Source: Bradyrhizobium barranii subsp. barranii
GTDB taxonomy: Bacteria > Pseudomonadota > Alphaproteobacteria > Rhizobiales > Xanthobacteraceae
DNA length: 64,000 nt
NCBI RefSeq assembly: GCF_017565645.3
Contig: NZ_CP086136.1
Span: 7,299,501 to 7,363,500 of the forward strand
Direction of reading: 5' to 3'
Program-made: the position numbers and the translations under genes
The notes under the pieces: model-generated
What the model was told of the DNA's origin: nothing
Databases searched by the model: none
Seen by the model: only the letters and a program-made list of their open reading frames with translations
In this document: positions 27,829 to 35,961 of the stretch, piece after piece
How positions within the stretch are numbered: position 1 is the first letter of the stretch
How the letters are laid out: the number at the start of each line of letters is the position of its first letter

Positions 27829-28877
27829 TCGAGCTGGTCGAGCGAGAATTTGCGCAGGTCTCTGCCCTCGCGCAGCGCCTTGTACCAGTCGACGGTGAGC
27901 CGCAACCCCTGCGTCAGATCGAGCCGCGGCGTCCAGCCGACCTCACTCCGTGCCTTGGCGCAGTCGAGCCTGAGATAGGCGGCCTCGTGCGGATGCGGGC
28001 CCGCGTCGGCGGTCCAGCGCGCACCCTCGCCCCACTGCGCGATCAGATGTTCGACCACGGCTCCCACAGGCACCTCGCTTGCGGCGTCAGGGCCGAAATT
28101 CCAGCCGCCGATGAAACGCCCGTCGGCCGCCAGCCGCTCGACCAGCGTCAGATAGCCCAGCACCGGATCGAGCGCGTGCTGCCAGGGCCGCACCGAGTTG
28201 GGATTGCGAATCCGCAACGGCTCGCCCGCAAGGAACGCCTGCATCGCGTCCGGAACGAGACGGTCGCGCGCCCAGTCGCCACCGCCGAAGACATTGCCGG
28301 CCCGCGCGGTCGCGACGCGCGCCGCACCCGGAGCCTTGAAGAAGCTGTGGCGATAGGAGTGCGTCACCAGCTCGGCGCAGGCCTTGCTGTTGCTGTAGGG
28401 ATCGTCGCCGCCGAGCCGATCGACCTCACGGAAGGCGACGCCCGCCCCGTTGTTCTCGTAGCACTTGTCGCTGGTGACATTCAGGATAACCCGCACCGAA
28501 CGCAGCTGCCGTGCCGCCTCCAGCACGTGCACCGTGCCCATCACATTGGTCGCAAAGGTCTCGACCGGCTCCTCGTAAGACGGGCGCACCAGCGCTTGCG
28601 CCGCCATGTGAATGACGATGTCGGGCTCGGCCTCAGTCATTGCGGCGCGCAAGGCGGAGAGATCGCGAATGTCGGCGATGCGCTGCCTGATCTCGTCGGC
28701 GATGCGCGCCGTCACGAACAACGAGGATGGATGCGTCGGCTCGAGCGCGTAGCCGTAGACGCTGGCGCCGAGGCGGCGCAGCAACAGCGAGGCCCATGCC
28801 CCCTTGAAACCGGTGTGCCCGGTCAGAAAAACCTTCTTGCCGCGCCAGAATGCGGGATCCGTCACCAGACTCTCCAT
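27792..28877 (-). CDS. rfbG: CDP-glucose 4,6-dehydratase
   Basis: A 361-residue short-chain dehydratase. The NAD-binding motif FLTGHTGFKGAWASLLL is near the N-terminus. TSDKCYEN and DDPYSNSKACAE (the catalytic Tyr-x-x-x-Lys) are typical of RfbG. It converts CDP-glucose to CDP-4-keto-6-deoxyglucose, the precursor of CDP-linked dideoxy and branched sugars. Start ATG 28877 is taken because MESLVTDPAFWRGKKVFLTG matches family N-termini. It overlaps rfbF by 16 bp, so the two are co-expressed. No rfbH (3-dehydratase) is seen in the window. Confidence 0.92.
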   Translation of the reverse strand: MESLVTDPAFWRGKKVFLTGHTGFKGAWASLLLRRLGASVYGYALEPTHPSSLFVTARIADEIRQRIADIRDLSALRAAMTEAEPDIVIHMAAQALVRPSYEEPVETFATNVMGTVHVLEAARQLRSVRVILNVTSDKCYENNGAGVAFREVDRLGGDDPYSNSKACAELVTHSYRHSFFKAPGAARVATARAGNVFGGGDWARDRLVPDAMQAFLAGEPLRIRNPNSVRPWQHALDPVLGYLTLVERLAADGRFIGGWNFGPDAASEVPVGAVVEHLIAQWGEGARWTADAGPHPHEAAYLRLDCAKARSEVGWTPRLDLTQGLRLTVDWYKALREGRDLRKFSLDQLDQVVGASSRTVA

Positions 28878-29632
28878 TTGGCGCGGTGGTTCGCCCATTC
28901 GCCCTCGAGGAAGTTGCGATCACGCAGCGAATCCATCGGGTGCCAGAAGCCGGGATGCACATAGGCGCGGAGATCGTCCCCACTCACGAGCTGCTCCATC
29001 GGCTCGCGCTCCCAGATCGTCTTGTCGCCTGCGATGAGCTCGCCGACCGACGGCGACAGCAGGAAGAAGCCGCCATTGATCCAGCCGCCGTCGTCGTTCG
29101 GCTTCTCCTCGAAATTGACGACCCGATCACCCTCGATCGCAACCGCGCCGAAGCGTTTTGCAGGCCGCACCACCGAGACGGTGGCGCGCCGCCCATGCGC
29201 CTTGTGGAAAGCGATCTCGGCGGCGAGGTCGATGTCGGCAACGCCGTCGCCATAGGTCAACGCAAAGAAGGGCTCGTTCGCGACGTAAGGAAGCACCCGC
29301 TTCAGCCGCCCGCCGGTCTGGGTGTCCTCGCCGGTGTCGACCAGCGTGACGCGCCAGGGCTCGGCGGTTTCGCGATGCACCTCCATCCGGTTTTCGGCCA
29401 TATGAAAGGTCACGTCGGACATGTGCAGGAAGTAGTTCGCGAAGTACTCCTTGATCATGTAGCCCCGGTAACCAAGACAGATCACGAAGTCATTGAAGCC
29501 ATAATGACTGTAGATCTTCATGATGTGCCAGAGGATCGGACGGCCGCCGATCTCGACCATCGGCTTCGGACGGGTGCTGGTTTCCTCGGCGATACGGGTG
29601 CCGAGACCTCCGGCAAGAATTACGACCTTCAT
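28862..29632 (-). CDS. rfbF: glucose-1-phosphate cytidylyltransferase
   Basis: A 256-residue nucleotidyltransferase beginning VVILAGGLGTRIAEETSTRP, with the conserved KPMVEIGGRPILWHIMKIYS after it. This is the signature of RfbF enzymes that make CDP-glucose from CTP and glucose-1-phosphate. ATG 29632 is preceded by GGAGAG at good spacing. It feeds RfbG. Together they supply a CDP-4-keto-6-deoxyhexose, probably for a decorated O-antigen sugar. Confidence 0.94.
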   Translation of the reverse strand: MKVVILAGGLGTRIAEETSTRPKPMVEIGGRPILWHIMKIYSHYGFNDFVICLGYRGYMIKEYFANYFLHMSDVTFHMAENRMEVHRETAEPWRVTLVDTGEDTQTGGRLKRVLPYVANEPFFALTYGDGVADIDLAAEIAFHKAHGRRATVSVVRPAKRFGAVAIEGDRVVNFEEKPNDDGGWINGGFFLLSPSVGELIAGDKTIWEREPMEQLVSGDDLRAYVHPGFWHPMDSLRDRNFLEGEWANHRAKWRVW

Positions 29633-30014
29633 TGATCTCTCCAGTCGGGAACACGCATTCTTGGCAACTTCTATACAAACCGGCGGCAACCGGGAAAATC
29701 CATCTCAGCGAGAGGTTTAAAGGCAATATCTCAGCTTGAGCAACCCTCTTGGCATTTCCCGTATAGCCGCATGACGCTGACAGCCTCTCCGAGAACCGAT
29801 CGTGCCGTTAAATGGCTATGAGACTGCCGAATCTTCGTGGGCTCGGGGGCAGCGCTTCATCGGGTAGCACGCCTGCGAAAGGCCGCTCGAGGCTAGCGCC
29901 AAGGACGGGTCAGCTGACAGACAATTCACCGGCAGCCGGCGCCACATCGCTCTGTTCGAGCGGTCCGGCACGACATCATTGTACTACTCTAAGGTGCCGT
30001 TGACGCTAGCGTCA
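29633..30014. other. non-coding / degenerate stretch upstream of rfbF
   Basis: About 380 bp. The first 100 bp should hold the rfbF promoter on the minus strand. No convincing gene, RNA or repeat is seen. Short open frames on both strands lack ribosome-binding sites and protein-like composition. Confidence 0.5.
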
Positions 30015-30262
30015 ACCTTGGCCTGCTCAGCCGAGCCAATTCGTTACCAGTGCGCCCCGTGCAGACCAACAAGACCTCGGTGCAGGACGTCATCAACATG
30101 CTAGGCCTCGCCAAGCGACCGAAAACGCGAATCTGCCAGGCCACAACCAGCGAATATCCGCGAGCGCGCCGAGAAGGTCATCGAGCCCTCGGGCTCGCGC
30201 TCCAAGCTGGTGTTCAAGCCGCTGCCTGCCGCAGGACACCCGCGCCAGCGCCAATCCGCTGG
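30015..30262 (+). pseudogene. UDP-glucuronate decarboxylase-type epimerase remnant
   Basis: Two blocks are recognisable. The first reads VQTNKTSVQDVINMLGLAKR, then TRICQATTSEY (30056-30153), matching the canonical UXS stretch around the SDR Thr-Ser-Glu motif. It is preceded by a frameshifted NL-ACSAEPIRYQ. The second, in another frame, reads EKVIEPSGSRSKLVFKPLP (30177-30233), the C-terminal region of the same family. About 130 residues between them, including the catalytic Tyr-x-x-x-Lys, are deleted. It is a dead fragment of a UDP-xylose-forming enzyme. Confidence 0.75.
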
Positions 30263-30959
30263 CACTGCACGGTGTCCTCATCACCAGCAGACCGCGCCGA
30301 ACTCGGCGGGCTGCGCAATTACCTGGTCTTCAAGCGTCGCGCTCACGGCGCCAACGCCGCAAAGTTGCGGAGCGCGATCGACGGCTATGTAGAGCAGCTG
30401 AATTCTAGGCTACGGCCGCTTTGGAAGCCGTGAAGCTCGGTCTTCGGCTAAGCAGATCGGTGACTGCTGGTAAGCTCTTACACAATTCGCGTACATCCGC
30501 TTCTCTATCAGGTAGTCGAAAAGGCTGAACACGGCGAGTAGCGCAAGCCTCACGCCCGCTACCATCGCAGCCGAACAAATCACCGCGTGCTGCACCGGCG
30601 ACGTAATGGAGAACTTCTGACTAAAGCAGCCTGCTGTTTGGACCGATAAATAGCGGGTTCCGATTGAGTATGAATTCAGTGTCCGCCCGCACTCGAGGAA
30701 CGTCCAAGCAGTATCTTCGTTCCGCGCGCGGAACTATCTGCAAATGGCGCAATTCCGCAGATTCGAATGAATGCTCCAAAATCGAACTAGCGCACCTCCC
30801 GATTGATGTTTGCTAGTGTGGCAACTGTCGGAATTGGCTCAACGCCCCTCACGCGCGGACAGCAACCCGTAAATTCCCCAGGAAGGCACGCCGGCGCGAG
30901 CAGGCGGGTCCCGGCTTACGCGCCGTTCAAGGCACCAGTGCATCAGCGGTAGCCGGTAG
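30263..30959. other. degenerate stretch between gene remnants
   Basis: About 700 bp without a gene I can support. It is somewhat lower in GC than its neighbours and holds only short, unconvincing open frames. It probably consists of decayed polysaccharide genes, given the recognisable remnants on both sides. Confidence 0.5.
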
Positions 30960-31187
30960 CGCGCGGGCAGAAGGCCCATCAGGCACACTCGCCGTCCTGG
31001 CCCTGCGCAACCGTGCTTCATCAGGCTGCCGCAGCGTTTCGTATTGATCTCCTGCAGCACGCTGCCTCACGTGCTGCTCAACACCCCTCTCTCGGTCGCC
31101 ATGCTCACCCACGGCACCGCGATTCTCTTCCTGCTCCGGTACGTGATGCCGCGAAGCATCTTCGCGCAGCAGGCAGCTACCGACTAG
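30960..31187 (+). pseudogene. C-terminal remnant of a Wzy-like polytopic protein
   Basis: The last stretch reads QRFVLISCSTLPHVLLNTP, SVAMLTHGTAILFLLRYVMPR and SIFAQQAATD, then stop at 31187. It aligns along its length with the C-terminus of the protein at 8788-10104 (ERFILISAAIVPQVITNVP, then LTHGLWLLFLLWYLTPR). A frameshift before QRF separates a further matching piece (RNRASSG against GNRLSAG). Everything upstream is lost. It is convergent with the glycosyltransferase gene and overlaps its stop by 4 bp. Confidence 0.7.
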
Positions 31188-32404
31188 CGCTTTCCCGCAT
31201 TCTGCATCACGTCCGCGGTCAGCCGGACGAAATCCGCAACGAACGCCTTCACGCGCTGCTCGACGTCAGGCAGCAGCCTCCGGACGGTCGCAGGATCCGC
31301 TGATTGCGCGGCCTCTGCCATGTGATCGGCCAAGGCCGCAGAATCGCGAATACCGAAATACCGGGCGCGGCCCTCGGTCTGTTCGCGATGCACATCGAGG
31401 TCAGACAGCAGCATCGGGACACCAAACGACTTTGCCTCCTCGACGGTGGTGCTCCACCCCTCGCACTCCGACGGATTGATCAGCGCCACCGATGCGCGCA
31501 GGAGCGCGTAGACATGGTCCAGCGGAATCATTCCGAGGTGCCGAAAATTCTTCTCCAGGCCGCGCGCATCGACCTCCCGCATCATCGTGTCGAAAAGATC
31601 GGGCTCGCGGAAGTCCAGCGGGCTCCCCGACGCCGCGACCACGACGTCCAGCCCCCGGCGTTTCAACAGGCCGAGCGCATCGACGACGAGTTGATGATTT
31701 TTGTGACGCCAGAACTGGTTTGGCAGATAGAAATAGCGCCGCGGCAAGCCGTAGCTTGCGATCACCTCGGACGGATTCGTGGTCAGCAGGCCGGCCGGCG
31801 GCTCGGTCGCGAACCGGACCACGGAGACACCGTTCGACAAGCTTGGATAAAATCGTTTGAGGTCGCCGAGCGCGGTGGCACTGCTCAACATGATGTGGCG
31901 GCCGGACGCAAGCTGGACCCGAAAGCCGATATCACGCCGCCAATAGGCGCTCCTGGAGAAAAGATGCGGAAGCAGGCGGTGCTGGAAATCCGGAAACCAG
32001 GCGACCGCCGGTAACGGCAGGCGCCAGCCGAAGAAGCGCGCGGATTCGAACACCAGGTCGATCTTGCGAATCCTGAACTCGGCGACGGCGGGTCCGTCCA
32101 GGCCAAAGGCGATCGCGCGGGCGAGATCCGTCGCACGGGCAAGACCAGTCGCTGCGTGATCGAACACCGGCGAGCGCACGACCTCGACGGCGGGAATACC
32201 TGCCAGCGCCGCAATCTCCTCGGCATCATCGGCCGTTCCAGCAAACAGCACGGGCGTCACGGCGCCGGGCGCGTACCTGTTGAGCGTATCGAACAGGTTG
32301 CGTTGATAGTTGTAGCCTCCCGCCCATAGGCGGCGTGGAATGTTGGTGAATGCGATCCGCACCGGCGCCGCCTCAGGCACGGGCCTGGCCCCTGAACCAT
32401 TCAA
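31184..32404 (-). CDS. glycosyltransferase family 4 (GT-B fold)
   Basis: A 406-residue protein. The N-terminus has VRIAFTNIPRRLWAGGYNYQRN, the GT-B glycine-rich acceptor motif. The C-terminal domain has YFYLPNQFWRHKNHQLVVDAL and the donor-binding stretch VALINPSECEGWSTTVEEAKS. The family transfers sugars from nucleotide donors. The first 31 bp overlap the end of the epimerase gene, so it ends a co-transcribed set that begins with the flippase at 39354. Specificity is unknown. Confidence 0.88.
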   Translation of the reverse strand: MNGSGARPVPEAAPVRIAFTNIPRRLWAGGYNYQRNLFDTLNRYAPGAVTPVLFAGTADDAEEIAALAGIPAVEVVRSPVFDHAATGLARATDLARAIAFGLDGPAVAEFRIRKIDLVFESARFFGWRLPLPAVAWFPDFQHRLLPHLFSRSAYWRRDIGFRVQLASGRHIMLSSATALGDLKRFYPSLSNGVSVVRFATEPPAGLLTTNPSEVIASYGLPRRYFYLPNQFWRHKNHQLVVDALGLLKRRGLDVVVAASGSPLDFREPDLFDTMMREVDARGLEKNFRHLGMIPLDHVYALLRASVALINPSECEGWSTTVEEAKSFGVPMLLSDLDVHREQTEGRARYFGIRDSAALADHMAEAAQSADPATVRRLLPDVEQRVKAFVADFVRLTADVMQNAGKR

Positions 32405-33305
32405 CGTAGTCGGCGAGGCCCCGCTCCAGCGGAATGCGCCAATCGAAATTCATATCGCGTACGCGCCCGTTGTCAGCCAGCAGACTCGTCGGATCCCCCG
32501 GGCGCGCGACGCCGGAAAACTGCAGGGCCGTGCTGCTCCCCCAATGCCCGATCAGGCCATTGGCAATCTCGGCCACGCTCACGCCGCGCCCCGAGCCGCC
32601 ATTGATCACGCCAAAATCGTTCTGCCACGGCGCTTCCGCGACGCGCGCCAGCAAGCGAACGACGTCGCGAACGTCGGTCCAGTCCCTGATCTCAGCCCCC
32701 GTCCCTCCGAGATTAAGCGTGCGCTGCTCGCTCCGCAGCCGCGAGCAGATATCCCAGAGCACCTGCTTGCGAAGGTTGGGACCGTAAACCGAGAACAATC
32801 GCACGACCATGCAGCGAACGTCGAAACTCTGGACGTAGCTGTGACACAGCTGCTCCATCATCCGCTTGTGGTGGCCGTAGGGCGACATCGGCGCCAGCGC
32901 CGCGCTTTCGGGAATCGGACCGGTGTGATCGGCACCGTAGACCGCCGCGCTCGACACCACCACCAGCCGGCTCGCGGGCGCAAAGCTTCGAAGCCATTCA
33001 AGCAGGCGCGCCGTACTGGCTACGGTCCGCGAAAAATCCTCGAACGGACGCTCTATCGACAATCCGACGGACGATCCACCGGCGAGGTGGAAGACGTGCG
33101 ACGGCAGTCCGTGCGCAGCAGCGAGCGCATTCAGGTTGGCCGCGTCGACCTCGCCATTGATCCAGGTCTGCAAGCCGAGCCCCCGCGCATCGCCCGGATC
33201 GAGTGCACCATGACCGACACCATGCACCGCATGCCCGCTGCCCGCCAGCTCGCGGACGAGATGGCGGCCGATGAACCCGTTCGCGCCGGTAACCCACATC
33301 GACAT
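32373..33305 (-). CDS. NAD-dependent sugar epimerase/dehydratase
   Basis: A 310-residue extended SDR protein. It starts MSMWVTGANGFIGRHLV (Gly-x-x-Gly-x-x-Gly motif), has SSAAVYGADH, and the catalytic Tyr-x-x-x-Lys in PYGHHKRMMEQL. Start ATG 33305 is two bases after the upstream TAG; the longer open frame does not resemble the family. It may reduce or epimerise a 4-keto sugar such as the RfbG product (inference). Confidence 0.88.
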   Translation of the reverse strand: MSMWVTGANGFIGRHLVRELAGSGHAVHGVGHGALDPGDARGLGLQTWINGEVDAANLNALAAAHGLPSHVFHLAGGSSVGLSIERPFEDFSRTVASTARLLEWLRSFAPASRLVVVSSAAVYGADHTGPIPESAALAPMSPYGHHKRMMEQLCHSYVQSFDVRCMVVRLFSVYGPNLRKQVLWDICSRLRSEQRTLNLGGTGAEIRDWTDVRDVVRLLARVAEAPWQNDFGVINGGSGRGVSVAEIANGLIGHWGSSTALQFSGVARPGDPTSLLADNGRVRDMNFDWRIPLERGLADYVEWFRGQARA

Positions 33306-33307
33306 CG

Positions 33308-34156
33308 CTAGACCTTGTGACAGACGAACGAATAGAGCCGGCCAGGCCGGTGGTCGAAGCGCTCGGCAAACGAGAGCAGGGAGGCGAACACGCGCTGCGA
33401 GGCAAACGCGGCGCGCCACAGCGGAGCAACCGGAATCTTCCGCGTCAACTTCTCGACCGCCGCGGATCGCAGCGTCTGCGCCGTATACGGGAACAGATTG
33501 ATGGGGCTTTGGAGCGGCGCCAGCGTCTCGACGGCAAAGCCGGCCGATTTCAGCGCGCCGGTATAGCGGTCGAGCAGGTAGGCATGCTCGCCGCCGTAGA
33601 GGTGATGCAGCGGGTGCTGATCGAGGAATTGCTGAAGATCGCTTTCCTTGCTGATCACGTGCTCGCGCGCGGCGATCAGCATGCCGCCGGGGCGGAGCAC
33701 ACGAAACATCTCGCGGCAGGCACCCTCGAGATCGCGCGTGTGATGCAGCACGGCACGCGCAAACACGACATCGAACGTTCTGTCGGCGAACGGCAGGCGC
33801 TCGGAGAACTCCTCGACCACGCGGATCGGCAGCTTCGCCTGCGCCGCGAGATCGCGGATTGCCGCAGCGCCAACGATCGCGCTGCCATCGGGCTCGAGCG
33901 CGGTCACCTCAAATCCGCTCCGGGCCAGTGCATAGCTCGCAATGCCGCGACCGGCGCCGACGTCAAGTGCCGAGCCGGAGCGACCGGACAGCAACGCCGC
34001 AACAGCCTGCCATTCGGTGCCTCGAAAATAGCGCTCTGCAGCCGCAGCCAGCGGATCGTCATAGAAGGCGTCACGCACGAGCTGGCCCTGATCCGGCTGA
34101 TTGCGCAGCCAGAGCACGGCTTCTTCCCACGTTCGGAATTGTCGATCACCGGTCAT
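33308..34156 (-). CDS. class I SAM-dependent methyltransferase
   Basis: A 282-residue protein with motif I ALDVGAGRGIASYALARSG, acidic motif TALEPDGSAIVGAAA, and VVFARAVLHHTRDLEGACRE as post-motif. ATG 34156 is preferred: it overlaps the end of the acyltransferase gene by 11 bp, and the residues further upstream are not protein-like. It is part of the second polysaccharide operon and probably methylates a sugar. Confidence 0.82.
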   Translation of the reverse strand: MTGDRQFRTWEEAVLWLRNQPDQGQLVRDAFYDDPLAAAAERYFRGTEWQAVAALLSGRSGSALDVGAGRGIASYALARSGFEVTALEPDGSAIVGAAAIRDLAAQAKLPIRVVEEFSERLPFADRTFDVVFARAVLHHTRDLEGACREMFRVLRPGGMLIAAREHVISKESDLQQFLDQHPLHHLYGGEHAYLLDRYTGALKSAGFAVETLAPLQSPINLFPYTAQTLRSAAVEKLTRKIPVAPLWRAAFASQRVFASLLSFAERFDHRPGRLYSFVCHKV

Positions 34157-34772
34157 CCGAGCGGAGCTCCCGTGCGAGAGCCTGTCGTTCCGCCGAGTCG
34201 TTAGCATTCAGCATGCGAATGACGCGCGCCGGGTTTCCTGCAACGAGAGCATAAGGCGGAACGTCGCGCGTCACGACGGAGCACGCAGCAACGACGGCGC
34301 CCTCCCCGATCGTCACTCCCTTCAGAACAGTGACATTGAATCCGATCCACGACTTGTCGGCGACCACCACCGGTGCGGTGGGAACGTGAGTCCAGGCCTT
34401 CTGGTTGCGGGCCCAATCACGTACGTCGTTGCGTCGCAGATCCCACTCTAGACTATGCGAATCGTGATCGACGATGGTGGCGCCCCACGATACCAGCACG
34501 TCATCTCCGATTGAGACGCTGCGAAAGCAGATCAGATTGGACAGACCAATATAGGTCCGGCTGCCAATACGAATGTCAGCCCCTCCGTCCTCGAAAATGA
34601 TATTGGCATGAACGATAGACTCGTCGCCAATCGTCAGCCGGTTGCCCCGAACACGACGCAGCCGCCGCCAAGCCACCGACGTTCCCCGCCCGAGCGTGAC
34701 CGTGCCGGATCGCCAGCTTTTCCACCCCAGCAGGATATCCAAGCCGCGGATTGGGAGTGAAGCAGCCATCAC
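34146..34772 (-). CDS. left-handed beta-helix acyltransferase (hexapeptide family)
   Basis: A 208-residue protein built of hexapeptide repeats (IGDESIVHANIIFEDGGADI, then VTVLKGVTIGEGAVVAACSV). It has the C-terminal family signature ALVAGNPARVIRM, as in WbbJ/LacA-type O-acetyltransferases; the catalytic His lies in VDHDSHSLEW. It would O-acetylate a sugar of the repeat unit using acetyl-CoA in the cytoplasm. It overlaps the methyltransferase gene by 11 bp. Confidence 0.88.
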   Translation of the reverse strand: MMAASLPIRGLDILLGWKSWRSGTVTLGRGTSVAWRRLRRVRGNRLTIGDESIVHANIIFEDGGADIRIGSRTYIGLSNLICFRSVSIGDDVLVSWGATIVDHDSHSLEWDLRRNDVRDWARNQKAWTHVPTAPVVVADKSWIGFNVTVLKGVTIGEGAVVAACSVVTRDVPPYALVAGNPARVIRMLNANDSAERQALARELRSDDR

Positions 34773-34872
34773 ACCAGCCTTGCCCTCGCAACATCGGTCA
34801 CAGCGCGGCCGACCGCTGTTGCGCCATCACTCATGAGCGTCACGGCAAATCCACCGACGTGCATGCTTGCTC

Positions 34873-35958
34873 CTAGAGACGGCTCACGAGGCTTCTAAAT
34901 AGAGCCCACTGCTGCTGTTTACTATACAAATCTCGGACCGCGGCTCGACCTCGTTCGGCCTTGGCCTTGATCTCAGTCCAGTTGTTTAGGGACGTCTCGA
35001 TCTGGGCAAGGCAGTCGCTGCCGCCCGCATAAGTCACGATTGTCTCGGAATCCATTCCCCCAGGATAGCGCCCGGCGTCCGACACCAGCAACGCGCCACA
35101 TCCCATCGCCTCAAAGCAACGCATATTGCCGCGATCGCTGCCCGACATGTCGATCGCGCCGTTCAGCACAATCTTGGCCGAGCCGAGCAGGTCATAGAGA
35201 TCTCTCCCGAACACCGGCGGCTGGGCAATTTTGGCGACCGCCTCTGGACGCCGGTGCTGTCGCAGCGGCAGCAATCGTCCAATCGCGCTCTCTGCGAGCC
35301 TGGTCAGGCGCGACGCATCGAGACAAAGCACGATGTTGCGACCGCCCGCGAGACGCGCGACCTGCTCCAGCGTCCTCGCACGTGCCCGATGGTGCCTCGA
35401 GTAGCCGCCGACGAAGACGACATCGATCGGACGTTCGCCGTGGCCATACTCGTCCATCACCGGATCATGCGCCGGAAAGAACGACTCGGCTCGGCATCCT
35501 TTGTCGCGCCACATGTCGAGAATCGACGGAAAGTTCCCAAGCACGGCGGCATAGGCCGTGAAATCGGCGTTTCCCGACGGCGCCGCGCGCCAGCACAATG
35601 CGGTTTTCACGCAACCCGGCAGCTTGGCGACGAACGCGCTCGGGTAGCGCACGGGATCGAGGTTGTAGAACACCTCGGTGGCGTGATGCTCGATCTGCGC
35701 AAGCAGGATGGCCTCGAGCGTCGGCTCGCCCGACATACCCTGCTCACGCGCCCAGCGGCGCTGCAGGACCGCGTCGTCGCCGTTGGTGAAGAAGGCCTCC
35801 GGCGATCCATCGAGCACCGGCTGCAGGAAATGCGATGCACCGAAACGATCATTTAGGAACACGTCTCGACGTTCCGAGAAACTTTGGGTGCTCATCGCGA
35901 GCTGGTTCAGCCGCGGCAGATAAGATGGGTAAAGGCCGTAATTTTGGAAAAGGCGCAT
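34873..35958 (-). CDS. glycosyltransferase, CgeB/Glyco_trans_1_2 type
   Basis: A 361-residue protein. The centre has IDVVFVGGYSRHHRARARTL. The C-terminal domain carries FGRDLYDLLGSAKIVLNGAI and RCFEAMGCGALLVSDAGRYP, the donor-binding stretch of CgeB-like transferases. ATG 35958 follows the asnB stop by three bases. Acceptor and sugar are unknown. A gap of 100 bp separates it from the acyltransferase gene. Confidence 0.78.
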   Translation of the reverse strand: MRLFQNYGLYPSYLPRLNQLAMSTQSFSERRDVFLNDRFGASHFLQPVLDGSPEAFFTNGDDAVLQRRWAREQGMSGEPTLEAILLAQIEHHATEVFYNLDPVRYPSAFVAKLPGCVKTALCWRAAPSGNADFTAYAAVLGNFPSILDMWRDKGCRAESFFPAHDPVMDEYGHGERPIDVVFVGGYSRHHRARARTLEQVARLAGGRNIVLCLDASRLTRLAESAIGRLLPLRQHRRPEAVAKIAQPPVFGRDLYDLLGSAKIVLNGAIDMSGSDRGNMRCFEAMGCGALLVSDAGRYPGGMDSETIVTYAGGSDCLAQIETSLNNWTEIKAKAERGRAAVRDLYSKQQQWALFRSLVSRL

Positions 35959-35961
35959 CGT

